Shown here piece by piece: positions 24,498-34,664 of a stretch of 64,000 nucleotides of DNA. Where the stretch lies: contig JADGEX010000001.1 of NCBI GenBank assembly GCA_016744135.1, positions 817,029 through 881,028 on the forward strand, written 5' to 3'. Origin of the DNA: Pseudodesulfovibrio sp. (GTDB taxonomy: Bacteria; Desulfobacterota; Desulfovibrionia; Desulfovibrionales; Desulfovibrionaceae). The first letter of the stretch is position 1, and the number at the start of each line of letters is the position of its first letter. A model generated the notes under the pieces. The model made no database searches. It saw only the letters and a list, made by a program, of their open reading frames with translations, and was not told where the DNA came from. Made by a program: the position numbers and the translations under genes.

Positions 24498-26849
24498 CTA
24501 GAAGGTCTGCTTAAACAGATCATCATCGGAGACAGGACCGTCACCGCTGCTGCCACTCCCTCCGGACCGAGACATTTCTGTTGGCTCCGAACCGACCTTG
24601 AACGGCAGGAAAAATTCCTTAGTCGAAGACGGCGATGCGAGCTTGCCCGTCGTGCCATCTACCCGGACCATAACAATTCCCGGCGGCTCGGTGAAGTCCT
24701 CATACGGATAATCTTTTTCAACGGCCTTACGGTAGCTAACCCAAATAGGACTGGCCGCACGCGAACCGGTTTCCCACTTGCCCATGGGCGTCAATTCGTC
24801 AAAACCAACATACACACCAGTCAACAAATACGGAGAGAACCCCATATACCAGGCGTCCTGCTCATTGTTGGAGGTTCCAGTTTTGCCTGCCACAGGGCGC
24901 TTAAGCACCCGGGCACGCCAACCTGTCCCGTTTTGAACAACCTGCTTCATCAATGTAGACATAATAAAAGCGGTCTGAGGACTGATGGCATCCGATACTT
25001 CAGGAGCCGACGTAAACAGATCTTCTCCCCATGCGGATTTCACCGACAAAACGGTGCGCGGTTTCACATAGGAACCACCACGAGGAAAGGCTGTATATGC
25101 TTCACACAAGTTTATCAGTGACACCACAGCTGAACCGAGAGAGACTGACAGATCATGCGGAAATTCCGTTTTAAGGCCCATGGCCTTGGCCCGTTCGATA
25201 ATCTTACGAATACCGATTTTCTGGGCCACACGAATAGTGCACAGGTTCTTGGATTTAACCAGAGCCGTCCTCAACAGAACCGGGCCATCAAATGTCCCTT
25301 CAAAGTTCTGGGGACGCCACAGCTTACCTTCTTCGTCATTGGCGTAAACTATCGGAGCATCCAATACCAATGTAGATGGCGTAAAACCGTTGTCGATGGC
25401 CGTTGAATATACGATCGGCTTGAACGCGGAACCAGGCTGACGTTTGGCCTGCGTGGCACGATTAAACTGACTTTTCTCAAAAGCATATCCACCGACAAGG
25501 GCTACGACTTCACCAGTGTCAGGCTGAATGGACACCATAGCACCTTCAACCTTTGGCTTACGCTCAAGATCAAGGGTCCAGATGCCGCCCTCTTCCTTGG
25601 GAGCCTTGGCAACAGTCACCCAAACCACATCGCCCTTCTTAAGAACCTTGCGGGCATCTTTCGGATTGGGAACATCTTCGTGAGATTTCTTGATATTCGG
25701 TTCGCGCACCCACCACATAGCTTTGATCGGGATTTCTCCCTTGAAAACACCAAAACTCACCGAAGCCTTCTCGGCAACAACCTTGGTGACAAAAGCCTTC
25801 ATCAGTCGGGTCTTGTCCATGATCTCTTCGGAGTCCTGCGGGCCTTCTTCAAGAATGCCTGGCATGTCTGCAGGCGTAAAATTCCCGATAGGCCCGGTCC
25901 AACCACGTCGTTTGGCCGAATTAATCAGCCCACGTTTAACCGCATTTTCCGCAGCTTTCTGATGTTTCATGTTGCAAGGCGTTGTCACAGTCAGGCCACC
26001 ATTATATGTCGCATCCTCACCGTATTCGGAAATCAGCCAACGCCGAACTTCTTCGAGATAATAAGCACCAGTCTTCCAAGACGGATCCGGCATGGATTTA
26101 AGTTCGATCTCTTCATCCATGGCTTCTTGATACTGCTCGGGAGTGATCCAGCCGAGATGACGCATCTGGCCAAGCACATATTCCTGGCGTTTCCGGGCAT
26201 GCCGCATATTTCGATACGGATTATATCGGGTCGGAGCCTGAGGCAATCCAGCCAACATAGCCGCCTGCGCAATACTCAGTTCATTGGAATGTTTTGCAAA
26301 ATATGTTCTGGATGCAGCCTCAACACCATACGAATGTGCACCAAGAAAAATATGGTTGAGATAGATAGTCAGAATCTCTTCCTTGGTCAGATAATTCTCC
26401 AACCTAAAGGCGAGAATCGCTTCCTTGAGTTTACGTTTGTAGCTCTTCTCCGAAGTCAGCAACAGCCGTTTGATAATCTGCTGCGTAATAGTAGAACCAC
26501 CCTGACGAGTATGCCCTGCCCTGAGGTTCGCCACAAAAGCTCGTGCAATGGCGGTTAAATCCACACCATCATGTTCATAAAAACTCGCATCCTCAGAAGC
26601 AAGAAAAGCCTTGGGAAGCCAAGGACTCATCTGATCCAAAGTCACAAGAAATCGTTTTTCCTTATAGAAATACCCAAGGACTTCATTGTCCTGAGCATAC
26701 ACAGTAGTCACCAATGGTGGATTGTAGTCCGTAATATTCTTGAAACCGGGCAGATCGTTGGCCGCCCAGTTATACACCCACACAGCACCACCAACTCCAG
26801 CGAACATGCACAAAAGGAATATTATCAGTAAAACTTTCAGTACTTTCAT
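24498..26849 (-). CDS. mrcA: Penicillin-binding protein 1A (bifunctional transglycosylase/transpeptidase)
   Basis: A class A PBP of 783 residues that polymerises and crosslinks peptidoglycan in the periplasm. An N-terminal anchor (5-28) is followed by a GT51 domain with catalytic E86 (ASEDASFYEHDG) and STITQQIIKRLL. An OB-like insert (about 320-435) follows. The transpeptidase has the nucleophile Ser474 in SAFK, then SKN (533-535) and KTGT (656-659). All catalytic motifs are intact. It sits inside a tight minus-strand operon, 12 bases after ykgJ. Confidence 0.94.
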   Translation of the reverse strand: MKVLKVLLIIFLLCMFAGVGGAVWVYNWAANDLPGFKNITDYNPPLVTTVYAQDNEVLGYFYKEKRFLVTLDQMSPWLPKAFLASEDASFYEHDGVDLTAIARAFVANLRAGHTRQGGSTITQQIIKRLLLTSEKSYKRKLKEAILAFRLENYLTKEEILTIYLNHIFLGAHSYGVEAASRTYFAKHSNELSIAQAAMLAGLPQAPTRYNPYRNMRHARKRQEYVLGQMRHLGWITPEQYQEAMDEEIELKSMPDPSWKTGAYYLEEVRRWLISEYGEDATYNGGLTVTTPCNMKHQKAAENAVKRGLINSAKRRGWTGPIGNFTPADMPGILEEGPQDSEEIMDKTRLMKAFVTKVVAEKASVSFGVFKGEIPIKAMWWVREPNIKKSHEDVPNPKDARKVLKKGDVVWVTVAKAPKEEGGIWTLDLERKPKVEGAMVSIQPDTGEVVALVGGYAFEKSQFNRATQAKRQPGSAFKPIVYSTAIDNGFTPSTLVLDAPIVYANDEEGKLWRPQNFEGTFDGPVLLRTALVKSKNLCTIRVAQKIGIRKIIERAKAMGLKTEFPHDLSVSLGSAVVSLINLCEAYTAFPRGGSYVKPRTVLSVKSAWGEDLFTSAPEVSDAISPQTAFIMSTLMKQVVQNGTGWRARVLKRPVAGKTGTSNNEQDAWYMGFSPYLLTGVYVGFDELTPMGKWETGSRAASPIWVSYRKAVEKDYPYEDFTEPPGIVMVRVDGTTGKLASPSSTKEFFLPFKVGSEPTEMSRSGGSGSSGDGPVSDDDLFKQTF

Positions 26850-26861
26850 GAAACCTATCCG

Positions 26862-27434
26862 TCAGAACTTTTTATTGACCCGGCATGCGCCCTTTCTTGG
26901 CGCGAGCCCCCATACAAGCCGCAATCGCCCATACAGGTCCTTAATCGTCGCCCTGTTAGTATCAAGCCGATCAAGTATTCGTATAAGTGTTCTCCCTTCC
27001 CGCCGAGCCAGACAAGTAGGGGAATCAAAAAATGTCACGCCACTTCCCGCCATCCAAAACGGGAACAAACGACAATAATAAGGCCGTGCTTCCTTGGGAA
27101 TTTCGCACCCTTCCGGGCCAAGAAACCGACAGGCTCCCATGGAATCCACAGCCAATCGAAAATGTTCCTTGCCCTCAGGAAACAATTCCCGCGCCGCGTC
27201 TTCTTCTCCCGGAAACAACCGGCAGACGTGGTCAACAAACGCTTTGGAATTGGGGGACAGCACAAAACCGCCAGTAAAAGGAACATGCTCTTGAATACGC
27301 TCTTTCTCAACCTGTGAAAGAGGAAAACAAAATTCTTCCTGACCAGTCGCGATACGGCAGCACGTCGGTCCTTGAAGGGAACACCGTCTACAAACATCCG
27401 AATCGTCAATCTGATTTTTGGACACGGTCAGCAC
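26862..27434 (-). CDS. YkgJ family cysteine-cluster protein
   Basis: A 190-residue protein with C15, C18, C25 and C26 near the N-terminus and a second set (GACRFL, GPEGCEIP, YYCRLFPFW), the metal- or Fe-S-binding pattern of the YkgJ/UPF0153 family. Function unknown. The start is GTG at 27434; GTG at 27425 is also in frame and may have better ribosome binding site spacing. It lies 8 bases after kpsF and 12 before mrcA, so it is cotranscribed with both. Confidence 0.8.
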   Translation of the reverse strand: MLTVSKNQIDDSDVCRRCSLQGPTCCRIATGQEEFCFPLSQVEKERIQEHVPFTGGFVLSPNSKAFVDHVCRLFPGEEDAARELFPEGKEHFRLAVDSMGACRFLGPEGCEIPKEARPYYCRLFPFWMAGSGVTFFDSPTCLARREGRTLIRILDRLDTNRATIKDLYGRLRLVWGLAPRKGACRVNKKF

Positions 27435-27442
27435 CCGCCGGA

Positions 27443-28456
27443 TTATCCGGCTTCTCCGTTATGACCGTTTGAAAACCGCAGTTCACCCTTGCCCAACAGG
27501 TCATGCATATGAACCATACCTGCCAAGGTACCATCTTCGCTCACAACAGGCAGCACGGTAATTTCGTTGCGTTCCATCACGTCGAGTACATGGGCCGAAC
27601 TATCACCAGTAACCGCACGTCGAGGCGATGCGGTCATGACTTCACTGATGGTCTGATTCCCGTCCAATAAATCATCACACACAAGACGACGCACATCGCC
27701 GTCCGAAAAGACACCTTTGAGAAGATTTGCGGCATCCACAATGGCCACAAGACCAAGGCCTCCACCATTAAGAATTTTGAGAGCAGCGGTCAGAGAAATA
27801 TGCTCCCGGACCGTGGGAAGATCTTCCGTATGCATGAGTTGATCCACACAAATAGCCAGACGCTGTCCAAGCGACCCACCGGGATGATATTTCTTAAAAT
27901 CATCCTTGCCAAAGGACTTCCACTCCATGAGACACACGGCGAGAGCATCACCCACTGCCAATTGTGCGGTGGTGGAAGACGTCGGGGCCAAGCCAAGGGC
28001 ACACGCTTCACGCGGTACACTGACCTTAATGGCGATATCAGAAAGCTGAGCCATGGCTGACGCGGTATTGGATGTCATGGCGATAACCGTGGCTCCAAGG
28101 GACCGGAGCACCGGAATAATGGTGTTCACTTCATCCGTACCGCCGGAGTTGGACATGGCTATCACCACGTCTTCCTTGCGGATCATCCCCATATCTCCAT
28201 GCGCTCCCTCAACAGGATGCAGGAAAAAAGACGGGGTTCCGGTGCTGGACAATGTGGCAGCAATTTTGCGACCGACCAACCCAGATTTACCAACACCGGT
28301 AATAACTACACGACCTTCACATTCAGCCAAAGCAGTCAGAGCTTCCACAAAGGATTCACCCAGCTGTTCCTTGACCGCCGCCAAACCCTGAATTTCTATA
28401 TCCAGGACTTCACGAGCCAGATTCAACCAATCAGTTCTTTTGGAATTGCATGTCAT
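27443..28456 (-). CDS. kdsD: Arabinose-5-phosphate isomerase (KdsD/KpsF)
   Basis: Interconverts ribulose-5-phosphate and arabinose-5-phosphate, the first step towards KDO in lipopolysaccharide. An SIS domain (about 45-180: TGVGKSGLVGRKIAATL and MSNSGGTDE) precedes two CBS domains (from about 205). ATG at 28456 is chosen over GTG at 28462 because GGAG lies nine bases upstream of the ATG and too close to the GTG. It follows purF after 14 bases. The mix of nucleotide and envelope genes suggests a growth-linked operon. Confidence 0.92.
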   Translation of the reverse strand: MTCNSKRTDWLNLAREVLDIEIQGLAAVKEQLGESFVEALTALAECEGRVVITGVGKSGLVGRKIAATLSSTGTPSFFLHPVEGAHGDMGMIRKEDVVIAMSNSGGTDEVNTIIPVLRSLGATVIAMTSNTASAMAQLSDIAIKVSVPREACALGLAPTSSTTAQLAVGDALAVCLMEWKSFGKDDFKKYHPGGSLGQRLAICVDQLMHTEDLPTVREHISLTAALKILNGGGLGLVAIVDAANLLKGVFSDGDVRRLVCDDLLDGNQTISEVMTASPRRAVTGDSSAHVLDVMERNEITVLPVVSEDGTLAGMVHMHDLLGKGELRFSNGHNGEAG

Positions 28457-28470
28457 ATACACACGCTCCG

Positions 28471-29883
28471 CTAGCAGAACTCTTTGATAATACCAGGTTC
28501 TGCTTCAAGACAATCCTTGCCCATATGATCCGACAGAGGCACAGGATACTTTCCATCAAAACAGGCCAGACACCAATCATGCTGAGTCACGGAATCAAGC
28601 AGACCGGGAATGGTCAGATAATGCAAAGAATCGATACCCATGAAACGAGCGATATCTTCCGGCGTATGGTTGGCTGCAATCAGCTCGCCCTTGCTGGAGA
28701 AATCAATGCCGTAAAAACACGGATTCATAATCGGCGGACAACTGACGCGCAGATGAATTTCCTTTGCGCCCAACTCACGCAACTTCTTGACACGAGCACG
28801 AATGGTGGTTCCGCGGACAATGGAGTCTTCCACGATAACAATGCGCTTACCCTTGATCATGGATTTGACCGGATTCAACTTCACCCGAACGGAAAAATCA
28901 CGCATATCCTGTGAAGGCTGAATAAAGGTACGGCCCACGTAGTGATTACGGATCATGGCAAGTTCCAGCGGCAGGCCGGATTCCTGAGAATAACCGACAG
29001 CCGCGTAGTTACCCGAATCCGGGAACGGCATGACAAAATCGGCATCCACAGGTGCTTCCTTGGCAAGCATGGCCCCCATGGCCTTACGACGTTCGTAAAC
29101 CACATCGCCGAAAACATAGGAGTCGGGACGAGCAAAATAAATCAACTCAAAAATACACTTGCTGGTCTTCTTCTTTTCGGCAAAACGGTGAGAAGTAAGT
29201 TTACCTTTGTGGATGGTCACCATCTCACCAGCTTCCAAAGGACGCAGATACTCGGCTTCGATCAGATCGAAAGCACAAGTCTCGGATGCGAACACGTAGG
29301 AATCACCCACTCGCCCAAGGGCCAGAGGACGAAAACTGTTGGGATCCTTAATCGCGATCATCTTGTCATTGGCGAGAATAAGCATGGAATATGCGCCACG
29401 CACACGACCACACGCCTTGCTGATAGCCTCCTCAAGAGACTCGGACTCATGCAAATATTTAATGATCAGATGGGCAAAAACCTCGGTATCCATGGTGGTC
29501 TGAAAAATAGAGCCACTGGCTTCGAGTTCTGAACGCAGTTCATAGGTATTCACGAGGTTACCGTTATGAGCCACGGACAATTGCAGGTCACCATGGCGAA
29601 CCCGAAACGGTTGGGCATTACGAATAAGTGACGCGCCGGTCGTGGAATAACGGATATGCCCCATCCCGATGGAACCTTTAAGTTCCTTGCTCAGATGGCG
29701 CTCATTAAAGACATCGGCCACAAGGCCCATACCTTTCTGTTCGCGAATCTTCTCACCATCCCAGGTGACAATACCTGCAGACTCCTGCCCACGATGCTGA
29801 AGGGCATAGAGACCGAAGTAGGTCATTCTGGCGGCCTCTTTGTTGCCGTAGATTCCGAAAAGACCGCAATACTCTTTTTTCAT
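28471..29883 (-). CDS. purF: Amidophosphoribosyltransferase
   Basis: Catalyses the committed step of purine synthesis, PRPP plus glutamine to phosphoribosylamine. The N-terminal glutamine hydrolase nucleophile is Cys6, after a five-residue propeptide (MKKEY). The PRPP loop is VIVEDSIVRGTT (349-360). C243, C389, C438 and C441 match the 4Fe-4S ligands of the Bacillus-type enzyme, so this is the oxygen-sensitive Fe-S form. The length of 470 is normal. It starts 27 bases after carB. Confidence 0.96.
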   Translation of the reverse strand: MKKEYCGLFGIYGNKEAARMTYFGLYALQHRGQESAGIVTWDGEKIREQKGMGLVADVFNERHLSKELKGSIGMGHIRYSTTGASLIRNAQPFRVRHGDLQLSVAHNGNLVNTYELRSELEASGSIFQTTMDTEVFAHLIIKYLHESESLEEAISKACGRVRGAYSMLILANDKMIAIKDPNSFRPLALGRVGDSYVFASETCAFDLIEAEYLRPLEAGEMVTIHKGKLTSHRFAEKKKTSKCIFELIYFARPDSYVFGDVVYERRKAMGAMLAKEAPVDADFVMPFPDSGNYAAVGYSQESGLPLELAMIRNHYVGRTFIQPSQDMRDFSVRVKLNPVKSMIKGKRIVIVEDSIVRGTTIRARVKKLRELGAKEIHLRVSCPPIMNPCFYGIDFSSKGELIAANHTPEDIARFMGIDSLHYLTIPGLLDSVTQHDWCLACFDGKYPVPLSDHMGKDCLEAEPGIIKEFC

Positions 29884-29910
29884 GGAAGACTCTCTCGTCC
29901 TATCCGGCGG

Positions 29911-32900
29911 TTAGCCGTAATATTTTTGCAGGCTTTGAACTTTCAGCCCGGTTTCTCTTACTTCAAGAATGGCCTGAGCAATGGCCTTGGCCCCGGATAC
30001 CGTAGTGGTATACGGGATATCGTACAACAATGTATTCTGACGAATCATCTTGGCATCGCTCACGGTCTTTTTGCCAGACGGAGTATTGATAACCAAGTCA
30101 AATTCGCCGTTCTTGATATGGTCGACAACGTGGGGACGCTGGCCCTCGTGGACCTTGTATACCTTCTCGACGTTGACTCCCTTTTCAGCCAGAAAATCGG
30201 CAGTACCACCAGTGGCGCACACCCGGAAGCCCATGGCCTCAAAGTCGCGGGCAACCAGAACTATCTTGGACTTGTCCCAATCGTTGACGGACATAAAGAC
30301 CGTCCCTTCCAAAGGCAGTTTCTGTCCTGCCGCCAACTGCGCTTTCATATAGGCCAAACCGAAACTTGGATCGATACCCATAACTTCGCCGGTGGAACGC
30401 ATCTCAGGTCCAAGTAGCACGTCCACGTTGGGGAAACGGCTAAAGGGGAACACGGATTCCTTGACAGACACATGGCCCTTTTTGCGCATTGCCTTGGGCT
30501 TCAAATCTTTCAGCTTCTCACCAAGCATGACGCGGGTAGCGAGCTTGGCAAGCGGAACACCCGTGGCCTTGGACACAAACGGCACGGTACGGGAAGCGCG
30601 CGGGTTAACCTCAATGATATAAACTTCGTTGTCCTTGATAGCGAACTGAACATTCATCAAACCGACAACGCCAAGCTCTTTGGCCATGACTGTAGTCTGT
30701 CGTTCGATTTCACGAATCAATTCTCCGCTCAGGGAGTACGGGGGCAGCACCGACGCAGAGTCACCGGAATGAATACCAGCTTCTTCGATGTGCTCCATGA
30801 CACCGCCGATATAGACGTCCTCGCCATCGGCCAATGCATCGACATCCACCTCGATAGCGTATTCCAAAAACTTGTCGATGAGGGTCGGATGTTCTGGCGA
30901 AATACGTGCTGAATGACGGAAATAATGATCGAATTCATCCATGGTGTAGACTATGTCCATACCACGGCCACCCAACACATATGAAGGGCGAAGTACCAAC
31001 GGGAAATCGAGACTTTCAGCTATTTCACGAGCCTCGACCATGGACATGGCCGTGCCGTTCGAAGGCTGCTTCAAATGCAGTTTGTTCAAGAACTGCTTGA
31101 ACCGCTCGCGATCTTCAGCGCGGTCAATGGCGTCAGGGGTGGTACCGATAAGCGGCACGCCCGCATCCATAAGACGCAAAGCCAAATTGAGAGGAGTCTG
31201 CCCACCAAATTGAACAATAACACCGTCCGGCTTTTCAAACTCGATAATGTTCATGACATCCTCGAAAGTCAGCGGCTCAAAATAAAGCTTGTCCGAGGTA
31301 TCATAGTCAGTGGAGACCGTTTCCGGATTGGAGTTGACCATAATGGACTGTACGCCAAGCTCCTTCAAAGTGAAGGAAGAGTGGCAGCAGCAGTAGTCGA
31401 ACTCAATGCCCTGACCGATACGGTTGGGACCGCCGCCCAGAATGACGACTTTCTTTTTCTCGTCACGGACATTTTCCTGCCCGGTCTCGTAGGTAGAATA
31501 ATAATACGGCGTGTATGCTTCAAATTCTGCGGCGCAGGTATCAACAAGATAGTAGGTCGGAATTATATCCAATTCCTTGCGCAAAGTGCGGATTGCATCC
31601 TCACTGGTCCGCCACATGGCGGCAAGCTGCGCATCGGCATACCCATATTCCTTGGCTCGACGGAGCATTTCATCCATGCCATCAGCATCTTTGGAAACGC
31701 CCTCACGCTTGCCATATTCAATGAGCTTTTTCTCCATCTCAAAAATGTCTACGAACTGACGGATGAACCATGGGTCGATTTTGGTGGCTTCGAAAACTTC
31801 ATCTTCAGTCATTCCGCAGCGTAACGCATTACGCAGAGCAAACAGACGTTCAGAGTTGGGACGACGGAGCAGACGCAAAATTTCATTTTTGTCGATGTCG
31901 CAAGTTTCAAAACGCTTACCTAAACCGATGTGTCCGGTTTCCAAAGAACGCAAACCTTTCTGCAATGCTTCCTTGAAAGTTCGACCGATAGCCATGGTCT
32001 CACCCACGGACTTCATGGCCGTGGTCAAATAATCCTCGGTGCCGGGGAACTTCTCAAAAGTGAATCTTGGAATCTTGATGACACAGTAATCAATGGCCGG
32101 CTCAAAGGAAGCCATGGTCTCGCGAGTAATATCGTTGGGAATCTCGTCGAGCGTATAGCCGACTGCCAACTTGGCCGCAATCTTGGCAATGGGAAATCCG
32201 GTTGCCTTGGAAGCGAGAGCCGAAGAACGGGACACACGGGGATTCATCTCGATGATGATTACCTCGCCATCCTCGGGATTGATAGCAAACTGAACGTTTG
32301 ACCCACCCGTTTCAACACCAATCTCACGCATGACAGCCAAAGAGGCATCACGCAATTTCTGATATTCGTCATCAGTGAGCGTCTGGGCCGGAGCCACGGT
32401 CACGGAATCACCAGTGTGTACACCCATAGGGTCCAAGTTTTCGATGGAACAAATGATCACGCAATTATCGTTTTTGTCACGCATGACCTCAAGCTCGTAT
32501 TCCTTCCAACCAAGGATGGAACGTTCAAGCATGATCTCGCTCTTCATGGACAGGGCCAAGCCATTGGAACAAATTTCCTCAAGCTCTTCCATGTTGTAGG
32601 CAACGCCACCACCGGCACCGCCCAACGTATAGGCGGGACGAACGATAATCGGAAACGGGATCTTCTCACCCCATTCTCGCACGTCATCCATAGTACGACA
32701 AATACCACTCTCGGGCATACCGAGACCGATATTATTCATGGCCGTACGAAATTCTTCTCGGGATTCCGCCTTGTTGATAACCGGAATATCCGCACCGATA
32801 AGTTCAACGTTGTACTTGTCCAACACTCCCATTTCGGCCACGGCCAAAGCGGTGTTCAAACCAGTTTGTCCCCCCAAAGTCGGCAAAAGAGCGTCGGGAC

Positions 32901-33144
32901 GCTCTTTTTCGATGATTCGGGCTACTGTTTCGGGCTCAAGGGGTTCGATGTAAGTGGCATCGGCCAACTCCGGGTCGGTCATAATCGACGCAGGGTTGGA
33001 ATTGACCAGAACGACTTCGTATCCTTCTTCCTTGAGCGCTTTAAGCGCTTGGGTTCCAGAATAATCGAATTCGCAAGCCTGGCCGATAACAATCGGGCCG
33101 GACCCGATCAACATAATCTTTTTGATGTCTGTACGTCTGGGCAT
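29911..33144 (-). CDS. carB: Carbamoyl-phosphate synthase large subunit
   Basis: Makes carbamoyl phosphate for pyrimidines and arginine from bicarbonate, ammonia (from CarA) and two ATP. Two homologous ATP-grasp halves are present ([19 protein letters not shown] near the N-terminus, [19 protein letters not shown] at mid-protein), plus a C-terminal MGS-like regulatory domain (about 940-1077). Start at ATG 33144 gives MPRRTDIKK and 1077 residues, the family length. An upstream in-frame opening would add 32 unrelated residues. It is the first gene of the carB-purF-kpsF-ykgJ-mrcA-phzF block. carA is not adjacent. Confidence 0.96.
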   Translation of the reverse strand: MPRRTDIKKIMLIGSGPIVIGQACEFDYSGTQALKALKEEGYEVVLVNSNPASIMTDPELADATYIEPLEPETVARIIEKERPDALLPTLGGQTGLNTALAVAEMGVLDKYNVELIGADIPVINKAESREEFRTAMNNIGLGMPESGICRTMDDVREWGEKIPFPIIVRPAYTLGGAGGGVAYNMEELEEICSNGLALSMKSEIMLERSILGWKEYELEVMRDKNDNCVIICSIENLDPMGVHTGDSVTVAPAQTLTDDEYQKLRDASLAVMREIGVETGGSNVQFAINPEDGEVIIIEMNPRVSRSSALASKATGFPIAKIAAKLAVGYTLDEIPNDITRETMASFEPAIDYCVIKIPRFTFEKFPGTEDYLTTAMKSVGETMAIGRTFKEALQKGLRSLETGHIGLGKRFETCDIDKNEILRLLRRPNSERLFALRNALRCGMTEDEVFEATKIDPWFIRQFVDIFEMEKKLIEYGKREGVSKDADGMDEMLRRAKEYGYADAQLAAMWRTSEDAIRTLRKELDIIPTYYLVDTCAAEFEAYTPYYYSTYETGQENVRDEKKKVVILGGGPNRIGQGIEFDYCCCHSSFTLKELGVQSIMVNSNPETVSTDYDTSDKLYFEPLTFEDVMNIIEFEKPDGVIVQFGGQTPLNLALRLMDAGVPLIGTTPDAIDRAEDRERFKQFLNKLHLKQPSNGTAMSMVEAREIAESLDFPLVLRPSYVLGGRGMDIVYTMDEFDHYFRHSARISPEHPTLIDKFLEYAIEVDVDALADGEDVYIGGVMEHIEEAGIHSGDSASVLPPYSLSGELIREIERQTTVMAKELGVVGLMNVQFAIKDNEVYIIEVNPRASRTVPFVSKATGVPLAKLATRVMLGEKLKDLKPKAMRKKGHVSVKESVFPFSRFPNVDVLLGPEMRSTGEVMGIDPSFGLAYMKAQLAAGQKLPLEGTVFMSVNDWDKSKIVLVARDFEAMGFRVCATGGTADFLAEKGVNVEKVYKVHEGQRPHVVDHIKNGEFDLVINTPSGKKTVSDAKMIRQNTLLYDIPYTTTVSGAKAIAQAILEVRETGLKVQSLQKYYG

Positions 33145-33496
33145 TCTCGTCCAAAGAGTTGAAGTTACGGCATTTTTCGCAAGCCGGGGAATCATGTGCC
33201 TACCCCGTCCGATCAGGCAATACCGCCACCCACCGGACAAGCAAACTTTATTACAGGCTTACCCCCCGAATGGCAATGGTTTTATGCCTCCTACAGTCGT
33301 GTGAAAAACGGAAAAAACACCCCCAGAAATGTCCACGCCACCTTCATCAAGGGTACATTCTTCACGTTCTCCACTTTTTTTATTATTAAAAATCTTAAAT
33401 AGCGAACCAAATAACACACTTTTATTTCAAAAACATCCTGAAATCGTATGATTAATTTTCCCTTTAATCTCGGCAGCAAAAAACAAAACTCTCCCA
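33145..33496. other. Intergenic stretch between divergent carB and feoA
   Basis: About 350 bases without a convincing gene, strongly AT-rich from 33370 to 33490. It must contain the carB promoter, but I see no clean match. A 72-codon minus-strand opening (33291-33509) has a start only in AT-rich sequence and no family resemblance. Confidence 0.5.
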
Positions 33497-33535
33497 TTGA
33501 CACGAGCATAGTTGAGACTTAATTTCACTCTCAAC
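33497..33535 (+). promoter_or_regulatory. feoA promoter with overlapping inverted repeat (possible Fur site)
   Basis: TTGACA (33497-33502), a 17-base spacer and TAATTT (33520-33525). A perfect 7-bp inverted repeat, GTTGAGA (33511-33517) and TCTCAAC (33529-33535), straddles the -10 box, an ideal repressor position. The outer TTGAGA/TCTCAA halves resemble Fur half-sites reported in some proteobacteria. Fur control is an inference from this and from the feoA gene that follows. Confidence 0.5.
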
Positions 33536-33558
33536 CATTTTTTGAGGGATTATTTGAA

Positions 33559-33840
33559 ATGCAAAAGCCTTTGACACAATACCCTACCGGGGCTGTTGTT
33601 CGTATAACCGGAATCGACGGAGGCCGACAGGCCCGTGCCCGCATGCTCGCTATGGGCATGACGCCTGGATGTCCGGTCGAGATTCTGACCGGTGGACCAA
33701 CAGGTTGCCGAGTCCGTGTCCGCGGTTCCGAAGTTGTCCTATGTTGCGGCCTGGCCGGAAAGATAATGGCCGTAGACAATGACTCTAACGAAGGTCCGCA
33801 CTGCAGTTGCTGCCCCGGGCCACGGGCCAAAGCTTCATAA
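33559..33840 (+). CDS. feoA: FeoA-like protein with cysteine-rich tail
   Basis: A 93-residue SH3-like FeoA domain (TGAVVRITGIDGG, ARMLAMGMTPG, GCRVRVRGSEVVLCCGLAGKI). FeoA proteins assist the FeoB ferrous iron transporter, but no feoB follows. The C-terminus ends in a short tail with HCSCCPG, giving three extra cysteines and a histidine that could bind metal. GAGGG precedes the ATG. A terminator follows directly, so it is a single-gene unit, possibly iron-regulated. Confidence 0.85.
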   Translation: MQKPLTQYPTGAVVRITGIDGGRQARARMLAMGMTPGCPVEILTGGPTGCRVRVRGSEVVLCCGLAGKIMAVDNDSNEGPHCSCCPGPRAKAS

Positions 33841-33865
33841 TGGACGAGATAGACCCGAACGTATC

Positions 33866-33889
33866 AAGCCGCCTCATGGCGGCTTTTTT
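33866..33889 (+). terminator. Rho-independent terminator after feoA
   Basis: AAGCCGCC (33866-33873) and GGCGGCTT (33878-33885) pair around TCAT, followed by further T residues. Confidence 0.92.
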
Positions 33890-33969
33890 CATGCCCATCT
33901 TTTTTTTCAAATTCTTCTTGTTTCAAGTAAGTTACGGGAGATATCCTGAGCCAATACTCAATGGAGACC

Positions 33970-34461
33970 ATGTCCGAAGGTATCAAAATCGGTGTCAGTG
34001 CCTGGATCATCGGCGAAAAAGTCCGGTGGGACGGCATGCATAGACGAGACCGTTATCTATCTGAAATTCTGGCCAAGCATGTCGAATTCATCCCGTTGTG
34101 TCCTAAAATAGCTTGCGGGATGGGCATCCCAAGAGAGGAACTACGCCAAGCAGACTGCGCGGGAAATATCCGTCTCATAGGATCTAAATCTGGCTATGAT
34201 CTAACCCAAAAAATGACAGAGTGGGCGGAACGCGTGCTGCATGGTCTGGGAGAAGAAGAACTCAACGGCTTTGTCCTAAAACAAAGCTCTCCATCCTGTG
34301 GCATGCATCACGCCAAGATATTCTCCACCACAGGCAAACCGCCCCGGCTCGAGTCAGGATTCTTTGCCCGCAAACTGATAAAATACGCCACCCTGCTCTT
34401 CAAAACTCTGTCGTTCAAGACAACACCAAAAAAAATACAGATGTACTATCTCATGCCATAG
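33970..34461 (+). CDS. DUF523 domain protein, frame-broken before its DUF1722 end
   Basis: Residues 1 to about 135 are a DUF523 domain: GVSAWIIGEKVRWDG, CPKIACGMGIPREE and QSSPSCGMHHAKIF. The usual Cys in the first motif (SAC) is Trp here. The start is ATG 33970, with GGAG just upstream; ATG 33961 is in frame. After KLIKYA the frame passes into LLFKTLSFKTTPKK, which aligns with the middle of DUF1722, then leaves it at a run of eight A and stops at 34461. The N-terminal half of DUF1722 is missing. The protein as read has 163 residues. Function of the family is unknown. Confidence 0.75.
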   Translation: MSEGIKIGVSAWIIGEKVRWDGMHRRDRYLSEILAKHVEFIPLCPKIACGMGIPREELRQADCAGNIRLIGSKSGYDLTQKMTEWAERVLHGLGEEELNGFVLKQSSPSCGMHHAKIFSTTGKPPRLESGFFARKLIKYATLLFKTLSFKTTPKKIQMYYLMP

Positions 34462-34664
34462 GCTTTTTCAAAAAACAGTTGAACTCGGGGGATAAACAAG
34501 AATTTCAGGGTATGATGCTCGCTTATAAAAATGGAAAAATACAGCTACTGATACCGATGACGCTTCTGAATCATTATGCCAGAAAGTATCAGAAACCATA
34601 CCTGACGCAGCAGTATTATTTGAATCCATCACCAACTGAACTTGAGCTGCTTAACCACGTCTAA
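34434..34664 (+). pseudogene. Out-of-frame C-terminal part of DUF1722
   Basis: In the -1 frame relative to the DUF523 gene, the sequence reads NTDVLSHAIGFFKKQL, then IPMTLLNHYARKY and PYLTQQYYLNPSP, which matches the C-terminal end of DUF1722 (YbgA family). Reading -1 at the A8 run (34428-34435) joins PKK directly to NTDV. One extra A, or -1 slippage on A-AAA-AAA, would restore one 231-residue protein. It ends in TAA at 34662-34664, overlapping the stop of the convergent gene. Confidence 0.7.

Noticed and set aside
33291-33509. 72-codon minus-strand frame between carB and feoA
   Set aside because: AT-rich, crosses the feoA promoter, has no credible ribosome binding site and no recognisable domain.
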